Shown here: one piece after another, positions 41,071 to 49,257 of the stretch | Layout: each line of letters opens with the position of its first letter | Position numbering within the stretch: the stretch's first letter is position 1 | Source: Kribbella pratensis | GTDB taxonomy: Bacteria > Actinomycetota > Actinomycetes > Propionibacteriales > Kribbellaceae | Reading direction: 5' to 3' | Length of the DNA stretch: 64,000 bases | Assembly: GCF_004365355.1 (NCBI RefSeq) | Contig: NZ_SODP01000001.1 | Coordinates: 3,222,481 to 3,286,480 of the forward strand | Translations under genes and position numbers: made by a program | Notes under the pieces: model-generated | What the model was told of the DNA's origin: nothing | Databases searched by the model: none | The model's input: only the letters and a program-made list of their open reading frames with translations

Positions 41071-41763
41071 CTACTTCTTCCGCGCCTCGCGCCAGATCAT
41101 GGAGAGGAGGCTCGGGTTGTCCTGCGTTGTGATGACGTGAGCGACCTTGCGGACGAACCGTTGATCCGTCACTTGCTCGAGCATCGCCGCGGCCAGGTCA
41201 CGGCGCGAGGTCAGCCGCCCGGGTCCGTGCTCCTCGGTGATCGAGAACTTCGTCACGTCGGGCAATTCGAAGAGCCCGGACGGTCGCAGCACTGTCCACT
41301 CGGTGTCGCTGAGGCTGAGCAACTCCTCCAACCGCCGCATGTCGTCGTACACCGTCTTGCCCAGAACGCGCATGACGTATGGCTGGAGAACCCGATTGAA
41401 CAGGAAGCCGCCAGTCGGCTCGGGCTGCCCCGTCACCGCTCCCGAGGTGACGACTACCAACCGCGGTGTACCGAAACGCTTCATCGCGGCAAGTGTGTTA
41501 TGGCCGCCACGCGAGTAGACCTCCAACTCCTCCTTGCTGAACGGCGTCCCCAGTGCCGACAAGACCGCATCACTGCCATCTACCACGGGATCGACTGCGT
41601 CCTGGTTGAGGACGTCGCCACCTTCGACCACGAGTTTCGGGTGCCGCATGGGGAACTCGTCCGGTCGCCTGGTCAACGCCACTACATTGTGTCCGGCCGC
41701 CACCGCCTGCTGAGTCAGCAATCGCCCGGTCGGTCCGTTCGCGCCCAGGATCGTGATCCGCAT
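41071..41763 (-). CDS. NAD(P)H-binding oxidoreductase (NmrA/SDR-like)
   Basis: A 230-residue protein starting at ATG 41763 (GGAGATG upstream). MRITILGANGPTGRLLTQQA is the Rossmann motif; GSDAVLSALGTPFSKEELEV and RLVVVTSGAVTGQPEPTGGF follow, as in extended atypical SDRs that act on flavin or quinone substrates. A TGTCACA box lies 72 bases upstream. Second paralogue at 41857; both precede an ECF41 sigma gene and probably belong to its regulon. Confidence 0.87.
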   Translation of the reverse strand: MRITILGANGPTGRLLTQQAVAAGHNVVALTRRPDEFPMRHPKLVVEGGDVLNQDAVDPVVDGSDAVLSALGTPFSKEELEVYSRGGHNTLAAMKRFGTPRLVVVTSGAVTGQPEPTGGFLFNRVLQPYVMRVLGKTVYDDMRRLEELLSLSDTEWTVLRPSGLFELPDVTKFSITEEHGPGRLTSRRDLAAAMLEQVTDQRFVRKVAHVITTQDNPSLLSMIWREARKK

Positions 41764-41834
41764 CTGGCATCTCCACATTCATAGAGGGGCCGCTCATCGG
41801 CCCACACCGGATATGAGAGATTCGACCCGCAAGA

Positions 41835-41841
41835 TGTGACA
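41835..41841 (-). promoter_or_regulatory. TGTCACA box upstream of the oxidoreductase
   Basis: TGTCACA on the leftward strand, 72 bases before ATG 41763. The same heptamer is at 44424 and 46140. Confidence 0.4.
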
Positions 41842-41856
41842 CCGCCCGCCACGGGG

Positions 41857-42492
41857 TCAGTTGCTCACGACCACCGATTGGCGAATCGTCTCCGACATGC
41901 GCAGGACTGCAAGCATGCAATGCGCAGCATCCGCGCGGGACAACCGCAGACCCGGTCGAGGATCCTCCCCGGTGGCGACCCGGTAGTTCCCGCTCATGGC
42001 ACCATCGTTGAGCGGCGGCACCCCGACCGCGGTCCAGTCGAGCTCGCTGGCCTTTAGCAAGCTCTCCGTCAGGAGGAGGTCCGCGTAGTGCTGGTGGTGC
42101 ACGATGTCCCCGATGCCACTCAGCGCCTTCGCTATCAGGCTCCACGAGCCAGGACCCGGCAGAGTAGCGACGCCGGCCACGCTCACGATCACCAACCGGC
42201 GAACGGCCGACGCTTCCATCGCCATAACTATTGCAAGGGTGCCTTGAGAGACGATGCCCGCGCCGGCCCTGCCTCTTGGCCCGAGACAGGACAACACCGC
42301 ATCAGCACCCGACACCGCTTCCGCCAGCAGCGTAGGATCCGCTGAAGCGAGGTCTGCCCGGACAGTCCGGACCCTCCTGGTCAGGAGGCTCGGGTCGCGG
42401 ACGACGACGGTGACCTCGTGGCCGCCCGTAACGGCTTGCTCCAACAAATGGCGACCAACCCCACCGGTGGCAGCGAAGATGGTGAGTTTCAT
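41857..42492 (-). CDS. NAD(P)H-binding oxidoreductase (NmrA/SDR-like)
   Basis: A 211-residue paralogue with GGGAGG before ATG 42492. MKLTIFAATGGVGRHLLEQA, ADAVLSCLGPRGRAGAG and RRLVIVSVAGVATLPGPGSW match the NAD(P)-binding_10 family; the later SRADAAHCMLAVL is also common to it. It is 93 bases from the next leftward gene. Substrate unknown. Confidence 0.87.
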   Translation of the reverse strand: MKLTIFAATGGVGRHLLEQAVTGGHEVTVVVRDPSLLTRRVRTVRADLASADPTLLAEAVSGADAVLSCLGPRGRAGAGIVSQGTLAIVMAMEASAVRRLVIVSVAGVATLPGPGSWSLIAKALSGIGDIVHHQHYADLLLTESLLKASELDWTAVGVPPLNDGAMSGNYRVATGEDPRPGLRLSRADAAHCMLAVLRMSETIRQSVVVSN

Positions 42493-42857
42493 CCGACCTC
42501 CCTTGTGACGCGTACGTTGAGGGTCATGGACCACAACAGTTCGCAGTGACAAAGAGGTCCCGTCGTCGCCGCGCGATTCGTCAAGTCACTCACTGGTTTC
42601 TCTTTCGTTGCTCCATGCAATGGCGGAGCCGACTATTCGAACCGATGTTGTCGGTCGTGGATCACGTGGCGGCTGCCTCCTGTCGCTGGCCCGAGTAGTT
42701 GCGTCTATGGAGGCTCTCGTCACGCGAAATGTGACATCACGACGTCGCCAAGCCAGGCTGTGGCAGTGTCCGGTTCGCCGTCGAGGCGACAATCGAGGTG
42801 TATGGGGTTCACGCAAGAGCCGATTGCTCGAGACACCGAAATTCCCCGGCCTCACCC
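42493..42857. other. Gap, nothing recognised
   Basis: No family was seen here. TTGTCACT, a near match to the TGTCACA box, occurs on the leftward strand at 42545-42552, 53 bases before the oxidoreductase start. Confidence 0.3.
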
Positions 42858-43095
42858 GTGAGCTCACGCTTGGCGATGCCGGAGCGGATTCGCACGATCC
42901 TCAGCAGCTACGCCGGCATCCGCCGCGACGGCGCCGGCTTGAACGCCGCCGCGAACGAGCTCGACGCTCTGGGCACCGGACCGCTCACGACGGTGGCGCG
43001 GGCTGTCGTCGCCACGGCGACCACACGACAAGAAAGTGCGGCTGCCACTGGCGTTCCGACCGCCAACTTCTCCCCTCAGCCACACCCTGATCGCC
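42858..43095 (+). pseudogene. Decayed nadB (L-aspartate oxidase) 3' remnant
   Basis: RIRTILSSYAGIRRDGAGLN AAANELDAL, then LTTVARAVVATATTRQESA, then in a shifted frame GCHWRSDRQLLP. This is the C-terminal helical domain of NadB (arginine-rich SR-GCHxRxDxP end). The FAD domain is gone. NadB and NadC act in sequence in NAD synthesis; fragments of both are in this window, 25 kb apart. Confidence 0.75.
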
Positions 43096-43410
43096 GCGTC
43101 GCGAAAGATGCCGCATCAGGTTTGCCGTACCGTTCTTCGCATTGCTTTCCCGCGACCGGACAGTCGGGCCAGATGGACTGCGAAGCGACCGGAGCCGAGG
43201 AGGTAGGCCGGCGCCAGCTGCCACCGTGGTCCTTCGAGGACACGGGAAAGGTTGCCGCCAGCACCATCATGAGCAGGATGTGGCGCATGATCGACAGCGC
43301 CGATTCCAGGCGATCAGAACCAGTGACGCCCATCCACAGGGTGTCACGGAAGACAACTCCCGGATCCTCATCGCAGTCGCTCCGGTGCGCCCTCCCTACG
43401 ACCCGTAGGT
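43096..43410. other. Gap with unassigned open frames
   Basis: A leftward open frame (43076-43414) contains MRHILLMMVLAATFPVSS followed by hydrophilic sequence, but it shows no conserved motif and probably is debris. Confidence 0.25.
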
Positions 43411-44364
43411 TCACCTGACGTGAGTCAGCTTGTCAGGGTTCGACACCAGGTAGATTTCGCTGATTTGCTCGCCGTCCGGGGTCAGGTCCAACGAAAGAGC
43501 CGCAAATGGCATGTCACCGCGGAAGAACACCGCTGACGGTACGCCGTTTACCTCTCGGTGCCGGATGTCCAGTCCACGGGGGAAGCGGCCGACCCCGGCG
43601 GCCAGGGCTCGAGCGACCTTGGTCTGACCGAGGATCGGGTACTGGCCTGCGGCCGGTGCCTTGCCGCCACCGTCGGCCACCAGGATCACATCGGGTGCCA
43701 GCAGTTCCAGCAGCGCCTGCACATCACCGCCGGCTGCCGCGGCGAGGAACCGCTCGGTAGCCTGCTGTCTCAGCCGCGGTTCCACCGCATAGCGCGGACG
43801 ACGGGCCTGGACCTGCTCGCGAGCTCGATGCGCCAACTGACGTATTGAGGCGTGACTGCGACCGAGGATCTCGGCAGTCTCGTGATGGGCATAGCCGAAC
43901 ACCTCATGCAGAACGAAGACAGCACGCTCCAGCGGTGTCAGCGACTCCAGCACCACCAGCATCGCCATCGACACCGACTCGTTCCGCAGCGCGGCGCCGA
44001 CGGCATCGTCCGCCTCTGCGCCCGAGCCACCGGTCGCCGCATCGACAAGGGGCTCCGGCAGCCACGGTCCGACGTACGTCTCCCGCCGGCGGCGAATTGC
44101 TACTTGGCGGGCCAGGGCGCCATTGACCGCGATCCGGGCCAGGTAGGCACGGGGGTGGGCGATCTCCGCACCGGCCACCGACTGGTTACGCGCGTCCCAG
44201 GCGAGCCAGGCTTCCTGCAGCACGTCCTCGGTGTCCGAGACGGTTCCCAGGATGCTGTAGACGATGGAAAAGAGCAGTTCCCGATACTCGACGAACGTCG
44301 CCATCGCCGTTGTCGACAGATCGTCCGCCGAAGAGTCGTCGCCGCCCGACGTCTGATCCTGCAT
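43411..44364 (-). CDS. ECF41-family sigma factor (SigJ-like) with SnoaL domain
   Basis: A 317-residue sigma factor; AAGGAGCTCAGG precedes the ATG. Region 2: TFVEYRELLFSIVYSILGTV and DTEDVLQEAWLAW; region 4: ERAVFVLHEVFGYAHHETAE ILGRSHASIRQLAHRAR. The C-terminal SnoaL-like domain (about 205-317) has the group's motifs DGGGKAPAA and NPDKL. In ECF41 factors this domain replaces an anti-sigma factor and both contacts core polymerase and inhibits. Neighbours are NAD(P)-binding oxidoreductases, the usual ECF41 partners. A TGTCACA box is 60 bases upstream, hinting at autoregulation. Confidence 0.92.
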   Translation of the reverse strand: MQDQTSGGDDSSADDLSTTAMATFVEYRELLFSIVYSILGTVSDTEDVLQEAWLAWDARNQSVAGAEIAHPRAYLARIAVNGALARQVAIRRRRETYVGPWLPEPLVDAATGGSGAEADDAVGAALRNESVSMAMLVVLESLTPLERAVFVLHEVFGYAHHETAEILGRSHASIRQLAHRAREQVQARRPRYAVEPRLRQQATERFLAAAAGGDVQALLELLAPDVILVADGGGKAPAAGQYPILGQTKVARALAAGVGRFPRGLDIRHREVNGVPSAVFFRGDMPFAALSLDLTPDGEQISEIYLVSNPDKLTHVR

Positions 44365-44423
44365 CCTGAGCTCCTTCCGCCTTCGCTTCCGATCGCATAC
44401 CTAGAGCTCCACGGTCCGCTCAG

Positions 44424-44430
44424 TGTGACA
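44424..44430 (-). promoter_or_regulatory. TGTCACA box upstream of the ECF41 sigma gene
   Basis: TGTCACA on the leftward strand, 60 bases before ATG 44364. A TGTCACA -35 element is characteristic of ECF41 promoters; a -10 CGTC is not exact here (CGTG 11 bases on). Confidence 0.45.
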
Positions 44431-44564
44431 TCAAGGGCTTATCACTCTGCCCTAGGTCACTACGCGGCACTGGCCCAGGCCTGGAGCCTGACTAGCCTCA
44501 TATGCCTCTCCGAGATCGCAGCACCGACCGCGCTGGTGGTGCCAGTTCTCGTCGACAACCTTGA

Positions 44565-44930
44565 ATGGGCCGAGGCGAGATGGCGCTCCTCGCGGCGCTC
44601 GCCGCCGAGTCGGTCGGCGGGGAGTCGCTTCGTGACGCGATCTCCAAGACCGCACCCGACGCGACATTGGTCGTCCTGGGCGCGACCAGTGGTCAGAGGT
44701 CATCCATCGACATCTGCGACTTCATCGGTCTCGAGGATGGCCGGCTGGTCAACTACGTGTCGCACGCCGACCCGTCTCCGATCGGCCTGGATCTGCAACT
44801 GCTGGTGGAACTCGCGGCCACGAAAGCGCTGGTGATCGATCCAGGCATGACTGCCGATTGGACTCGCATCGACGAAGTCCCGGCTGGTCTCCCCGACCGC
44901 ACCCTTTCAGGCAAGGCAGTCTCACGATCC
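44565..44930 (+). pseudogene. 3' remnant of an MDR-family (zinc-binding dehydrogenase-like) gene
   Basis: GESLRDAISKTAPDATLVVL GATSG, ICDFIGLEDGRLVNYVSHAD PSPIGLDLQLLVEL and RIDEVPAGLPDRTLSGKAV are the last 110 residues of a quinone reductase-type protein. The GroES-like and Rossmann start are missing, so it is truncated at the 5' side. Confidence 0.7.
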
Positions 44931-44941
44931 GATGAGCAGTG

Positions 44942-44997
44942 CATGGAGGGGACAGTCCAGCCCTCCGAGGGCTCGTGCAGACCGTCCCCTTTCCATG
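44942..44997 (-). terminator. Hairpin after the exported dehalogenase
   Basis: CATGGAGGGGAC (44942-44953) can pair with GTCCCCTTTCCATG (44984-44997, two-base bulge), enclosing AGCCC/GGGCT. It lies just beyond the stop of the leftward dehalogenase at 45005. Confidence 0.55.
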
Positions 44998-45004
44998 GAG
45001 GCAA

Positions 45005-46081
45005 CTACCGCGTCCGCTCGATGAAGTCGTTGACTGCGGCGGCAAACTCGCTGGGCTGATCCTCCTGCACAAAGTGTGCGGCGTCCTTGATCACGACATG
45101 GGGCTGCCCCTGAGCGCCAGGTATCCGCGCGCTGAGTCCGCTGTGATCGCCGTGGAAGACATGATCCTGGTCGCTGAATACACACAGGAACGGAGTCCGC
45201 AGAGTCTCGAGCACGTCCCAGGTCTGACGGATGGCGGGATTCGCCTCGTCGTCGGCGGTGATCGGAATGAGTACGGCGAATCGACGAAATCCGTGCAGGG
45301 ACGGGTCGTCGGGGAACGGTGCGTCGTACCCTCTCCGCACGGCCGGCCGGAGGCCGGAAGTGGTGAAGTTCTCGATCACCTGGCTTGCTCGGAGTTGCTC
45401 CGTCCGTTGCGTGAGCTGCTGCCACTGGGCCAGGTAGGCCCATCCAGGTCCGAGGTCACGGCCACCTTCCGCAAGTCCGAAGTTCGACGCCACGATGCGC
45501 CGGAACCTGCTGGGTTCCCGAGCCAGCAGACGCAGACCGAGCATGCCGCCCCAGTCGTGGCAGACCATCGTGACGTCGCGGAGGTCGAGGTACTCGAAGA
45601 CGGCTTCCGCAAGCCAGTCGACGTGACGCTGGGAGGTGTACGCGAACCGATCGGTGAGCTTGTCCGACTTCCCGAAGCCGACGAGATCCACCGCGACGCA
45701 GCGATGCCCCGCCTCCACAAGGAGCGGAACCACGTGCCTGTACAGGTAACTCCACGAGGGGTTGCCGTGCAGAAGCAGAATGGTCTCACCGGAGGCCTTC
45801 GCCGGATCGGCCGGCCGCTCGTCGAGGTAGTGCATCCGTACCCTCGCACCGGACGCACCGCCCAGCTTGACGGACGCGAAATGCGTTTCGAACGGATAGT
45901 CCGGCAAAGTCGCGAACCGCTCAGGCGGTGTCCGGATGATCCCTCCGCTCGGGTCGACCACCGAGCCGTCGCCCAAGGCAACGGCCGCTTGGTTCGAACC
46001 ACCGACTGAGCCCAACACTGCTCCGCCGGTGATCGCCGTCGCAGCAGACAGCAGCCACCGCCTCTTGATCGTCTGATCCAT
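45005..46081 (-). CDS. Exported haloalkane dehalogenase-like hydrolase
   Basis: A 358-residue alpha/beta hydrolase with an N-terminal twin-arginine-like signal (IKRRWLLSAATAITGGAV). Catalytic features: HGNPSWSYLYRH (105-116), nucleophile Asp176 with Trp177 in VCHDWGGMLGLR, acid in FSDQDHVFHG and His in IKDAAHFVQEDQP. This is the DhlA/DmmA (subfamily I) pattern, which differs from the subfamily II-like gene at 34580. Secretion of such an enzyme is unusual. A TGTCACA-N12-CGTC element 43-66 bases upstream suggests control by the ECF41 factor next door. Confidence 0.88.
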   Translation of the reverse strand: MDQTIKRRWLLSAATAITGGAVLGSVGGSNQAAVALGDGSVVDPSGGIIRTPPERFATLPDYPFETHFASVKLGGASGARVRMHYLDERPADPAKASGETILLLHGNPSWSYLYRHVVPLLVEAGHRCVAVDLVGFGKSDKLTDRFAYTSQRHVDWLAEAVFEYLDLRDVTMVCHDWGGMLGLRLLAREPSRFRRIVASNFGLAEGGRDLGPGWAYLAQWQQLTQRTEQLRASQVIENFTTSGLRPAVRRGYDAPFPDDPSLHGFRRFAVLIPITADDEANPAIRQTWDVLETLRTPFLCVFSDQDHVFHGDHSGLSARIPGAQGQPHVVIKDAAHFVQEDQPSEFAAAVNDFIERTR

Positions 46082-46123
46082 GACGCTCTTCTCTCTCTAG
46101 GAGCACTTTCAGAGTCCTAGAGC

Positions 46124-46146
46124 GACGCCGCCCCACAGGTGTGACA
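46124..46146 (-). promoter_or_regulatory. ECF41-like promoter of the exported dehalogenase
   Basis: On the leftward strand TGTCACA (46146-46140), 12 bases, CGTC (46127-46124). Both elements agree with ECF41 promoter elements as I recall them; the spacing should be checked against known sites. Confidence 0.45.
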
Positions 46147-46256
46147 TCTCCACGGCCGTCCAGCCGCCCGCAGGGGTGGGACCTCGAGATTCAGCCCACT
46201 GCAGGGACACCGCCTGAGCGGCGGCGCCCCGGCTCGCTGGACGGTCCGGTCAGCGG

Positions 46257-46450
46257 AGGACCTGACACCTGAGGAAGGTCAGTTCGTGGCCAATGGCCCG
46301 CATATCGAGAAGATGCACGGCAACCTTGTCGCTGGTCGGGCCGAACAGCCGTGCCTCCGTCGCCGAGCACGACCGGGAGGACGCTCAGACGCAGTTCGTC
46401 GGCCAGGTCATGGTCCAGGAGCGCACGGATGAGAACTTGCGCGCAACAAG
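46257..46450 (-). pseudogene. Remnant of a dihydrofolate-reductase-family gene
   Basis: AQVLIRALLDHDLADELRLS VLPVVLGDGGT in one frame continues after a shift with RLFGPTSDKVAVHLLDMRAI GHELTFLRCQVL. This is the last 65 residues of a RibD_C-type protein like that at 28425. The N-terminal part is missing. The flanks 46147-46256 and 46451-46693 show nothing else. Confidence 0.75.
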
Positions 46451-46693
46451 CAGCCGCGGAATCCGTTACCTGCAAGGGATCCAAGCATCATTGAATAACG
46501 CTGATCAGTCTCAGCTGGAATCAGCGGTTTCCGGGTGCGTTCCTGGACGGCCCGCGTCCCCTCCAGCACACACCGGCCGATATCACGGCTCGTTCAGGTG
46601 ACAGGTCCTGGCAATTGTCGGTGGATGTCAAGTCAAAGTCTCCGGCTCTCACACGTTGAGCTCGGTCTGTGTTAGCGGGCCGAGGAGGCGGCG

Positions 46694-48007
46694 GTGGCGT
46701 TTGCGAAGGACAAGTGGACGAGGGCTGTCACGCAACCCGATGGGGAGGTGACGCGGGAGCGGGATGAGAAGCGTTGGGGGAAGGGGAAGCGGTGGTTAGG
46801 GGTTTGGATTGATCCGCGGGGGAAGGAGAGGTCGCGTGCGTTTGAGACGAAGACGCAGGCCTTGCGGTACGCGAACGCGATGGAGACGGATCGGGATCGT
46901 GGGGACTATCTCGATCCGAATGCCGGGAAGGTGCGGCTGGAGGAGATCTGGCCACGGTGGATGAAGTCGCGGACGGTCGATCCTGCAAGTGAGATTCTGT
47001 ACGAGTCGAAGTGGCGTCTCCACGTGGAGCCGGTCTTCGGACGGCGCATGGTCAAGAGCATCCTGCCGTCGGAAGTCGCGGTTTGGCTGACGGACATCAT
47101 CGGTGCCTACGGCCCGTCGACGGCCAGGAGCGCCTTCCTGGTGCTCAACGGGTGTCTGGAACTCGCGGTCGCTGATGAGCTCATCAAGCGCAACCCGGGC
47201 CAGTCGAAGATCGTCAAGAAACCGTGTCGACGATTCTCCAAGGTCGTGGCCTGGTCGGACGAGACGATCGACGGCCTCGTCGAGGCGCATCCTGAGCAAT
47301 ACAGGCTCATCCCGACCATCGGATCGGCTGCCGGTCTGCGGCAGGGAGAGCTGTTCGGACTCTCGGCGGACGACTTCGACTTCGATGAGCAGGTCATCAT
47401 GGTCCGCCGTCAGATCAAGCGGCTCGGCAAGGAATACGTCTTCGCGCTGCCGAAGAACGACAAGGAACGCTTCGTTCCCATGTCGGCTGTTCTGGCGGAG
47501 ATGGTCAAGGAGCACCTCGAGCGTTTCGGCACGACGACCATCTCACTGCCATGGGAACGCCTCGACGGCGAGATCCAGGACCATGCACTGCTTTTTACGT
47601 GGTTAGATGGACGTGAGATCCGCGCTGGTCTGTACAACCTGGTCATCTGGAAGCCTGCGCTCGTGACGGCAGGCGTCATCCCACCGCCCGCGAAGGACAG
47701 CAGGAGCCGTGTTCGCTTCAAGAGCGATGGCACGGCGGGGATGCACGCCCTGCGCCACTACTTCGCCAGCATCACTCTGGCGGATGGGGTCAACATAAAG
47801 GAGCTCTCCGAATACCTCGGTCACTACGATCCGGGATTCACGCTGCAGATGTACACGCATATGCTGCCCTCGTCCTACGACCGCGCCCGGCAGGCCGTCG
47901 ATCGGCGGCTCGAGCGACTTGCGCGGCGGCTGACGGACCAGTCACGGACCAGGGCGGCAACCGGCCCGGATCCAGAGGACCTCGACCCAGGGCCGGGGCT
48001 GCTCTGA
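46694..48007 (+). CDS. Tyrosine recombinase / phage-type integrase
   Basis: A 437-residue site-specific recombinase. GTG 46694 follows GAGGAGG. An N-terminal SAM-like arm (GVWIDPRGKERSRAFETKTQ, LEEIWPRWMKSRTVDP) precedes the catalytic domain with Arg216 (AAGLRQGELFGL), Lys254, His351/Arg354 (MHALRHYFAS), His377 (YLGHYDPG) and nucleophile Tyr387 (QMYTHMLP): all key residues are present. It presumably integrates an island or phage, but no tRNA, excisionase or phage structural gene is adjacent and no att repeats were recognised. Downstream only 38 bases separate it from the convergent acyl-CoA dehydrogenase. Confidence 0.92.
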   Translation: MAFAKDKWTRAVTQPDGEVTRERDEKRWGKGKRWLGVWIDPRGKERSRAFETKTQALRYANAMETDRDRGDYLDPNAGKVRLEEIWPRWMKSRTVDPASEILYESKWRLHVEPVFGRRMVKSILPSEVAVWLTDIIGAYGPSTARSAFLVLNGCLELAVADELIKRNPGQSKIVKKPCRRFSKVVAWSDETIDGLVEAHPEQYRLIPTIGSAAGLRQGELFGLSADDFDFDEQVIMVRRQIKRLGKEYVFALPKNDKERFVPMSAVLAEMVKEHLERFGTTTISLPWERLDGEIQDHALLFTWLDGREIRAGLYNLVIWKPALVTAGVIPPPAKDSRSRVRFKSDGTAGMHALRHYFASITLADGVNIKELSEYLGHYDPGFTLQMYTHMLPSSYDRARQAVDRRLERLARRLTDQSRTRAATGPDPEDLDPGPGLL

Positions 48008-48045
48008 GCTCCGAGCCAGCAGCAGCGAAATCCCCTACAACAAGG

Positions 48046-49257
48046 CTATTTGAGCTCGGCTGACGTCTTGCCCAGCAAGCGGCGGGCGACGATCAGTTGT
48101 TGGATTTGTTGGGTTCCTTCGAAGATGTCGAGGATCTTGCTGTCTCGGGACCATTTTTCGAGGAGTTCGTGTTCGGAGTAGCCGAGGGAGCCGGTTAGTT
48201 CTACGCAGCGGAGGGTTATGTCGTTGGCGGTGCGGCCGGCTTTGGCTTTGGCCATGGAGGCTTGGAGGGAGTTGGGTCGGGCGTTGTCGGCCATCCAGGC
48301 GGCCTGGAGGGTGAGGAGGTAGGCGGCTTCCCAGTCGGCTTCCATCGCGAGGTACGTCGCGGCGGCCGCGGGCTGGAGATGGACGGCGCGGTCGTAGTCG
48401 ACGTGTACGCCGGCCTCCGCCAACAGGTCCCGGGTGAGTTCCAGGGATGCGCGGGCGCAGCCGACCGCCATCGCCGCGACCAACGGGCGGGTGTTGTCGA
48501 ACGTCTGCATGACGCCCGCGAAACCCTGGTCGATGTCGGCGGTGCCGAGCAGGTTCTCGCGCGGTACGCGGCAGTTCTCGAAGCGGATGGTCGCGGTGTC
48601 GGAAGCGCGGATGCCGAGTTTGTTCTCCAGGCGTTCGACCGTCATACCGGGCGTGTCCTTCATGACGACAAACGACTTGATCGCGGCCCGGCCGAGCGTC
48701 TTGTCGAGCGTCGCCCAGACCACGACGGCATCGCAGCGGCCGCCGGCGGTGACGAAGATCTTCTCGCCGTTCAGGACGTAGTCGTCGCCGTCGAGCCACG
48801 CGGTCGTCTGGATGTTCGCGGAGTCGGAGCCGCAGTCCGGTTCGGTGATCGCCATCGCGGCCCACACCCCGTCGAACCGCCGCAGTTGCTCCTCGGATGC
48901 AACGGACGCGATGGCCGAGTTGCCGAGTCCCTGGCGCGGCATCGACAGCAGCAGTCCGACGTCACCCCAGCACATCTCCATGATCGACAGCACCGAGGAC
49001 AGGTTCGACCCGTTGACGACCTCGTCCCCTGACGCCGAATCCGAAGCACTACGCCGTACGCCGGAAGCGCCCGCGCCCGAACCGGTGCCTGAGGCACCTA
49101 ATCCGTCGACCATCGCGGCGAGCATGTCCAGCTCGACCGGGTACTCGTGCTCGGCCAGGTCGTACCGGCGCGAGTTCGGCCGCAGCATCTCCGCCGCGAC
49201 CTGATGCGCCTGGTTGACGAAGGCCCGGAACTTGCGCGGAGTCTCGAGGTTGATCAT
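48046..49257 (-). CDS. Acyl-CoA dehydrogenase
   Basis: A 403-residue flavoenzyme. MINLETPRKFRAFVNQAHQV starts at ATG 49257, which overlaps the stop of the upstream partner. Motifs: AMAITEPDCGSDSANIQTTA (FAD/substrate), YVLNGEKIFVTAGGRCDAVV, and IFEGTQQIQQLIVARRLLGK near the C-terminus, where the Glu of FEGT is the likely catalytic base. A Gly/Ser/Ala-rich insert (about residues 52-85) sits in the N-terminal helical domain. The pair of unlike ACADs encoded side by side suggests a heteromeric enzyme, as in actinobacterial FadE pairs; substrate unknown. Confidence 0.92.
   Translation of the reverse strand: MINLETPRKFRAFVNQAHQVAAEMLRPNSRRYDLAEHEYPVELDMLAAMVDGLGASGTGSGAGASGVRRSASDSASGDEVVNGSNLSSVLSIMEMCWGDVGLLLSMPRQGLGNSAIASVASEEQLRRFDGVWAAMAITEPDCGSDSANIQTTAWLDGDDYVLNGEKIFVTAGGRCDAVVVWATLDKTLGRAAIKSFVVMKDTPGMTVERLENKLGIRASDTATIRFENCRVPRENLLGTADIDQGFAGVMQTFDNTRPLVAAMAVGCARASLELTRDLLAEAGVHVDYDRAVHLQPAAAATYLAMEADWEAAYLLTLQAAWMADNARPNSLQASMAKAKAGRTANDITLRCVELTGSLGYSEHELLEKWSRDSKILDIFEGTQQIQQLIVARRLLGKTSAELK

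Noticed and set aside
43076-43414. 112-residue leftward protein
   Set aside because: No motif, no Shine-Dalgarno, overlaps the nadB remnant; listed only as a gap.
46600-48060. tRNA gene or att direct repeat next to the integrase
   Set aside because: No cloverleaf or CCA-like 3' end could be found on either side, and no repeat of more than a few bases was seen.
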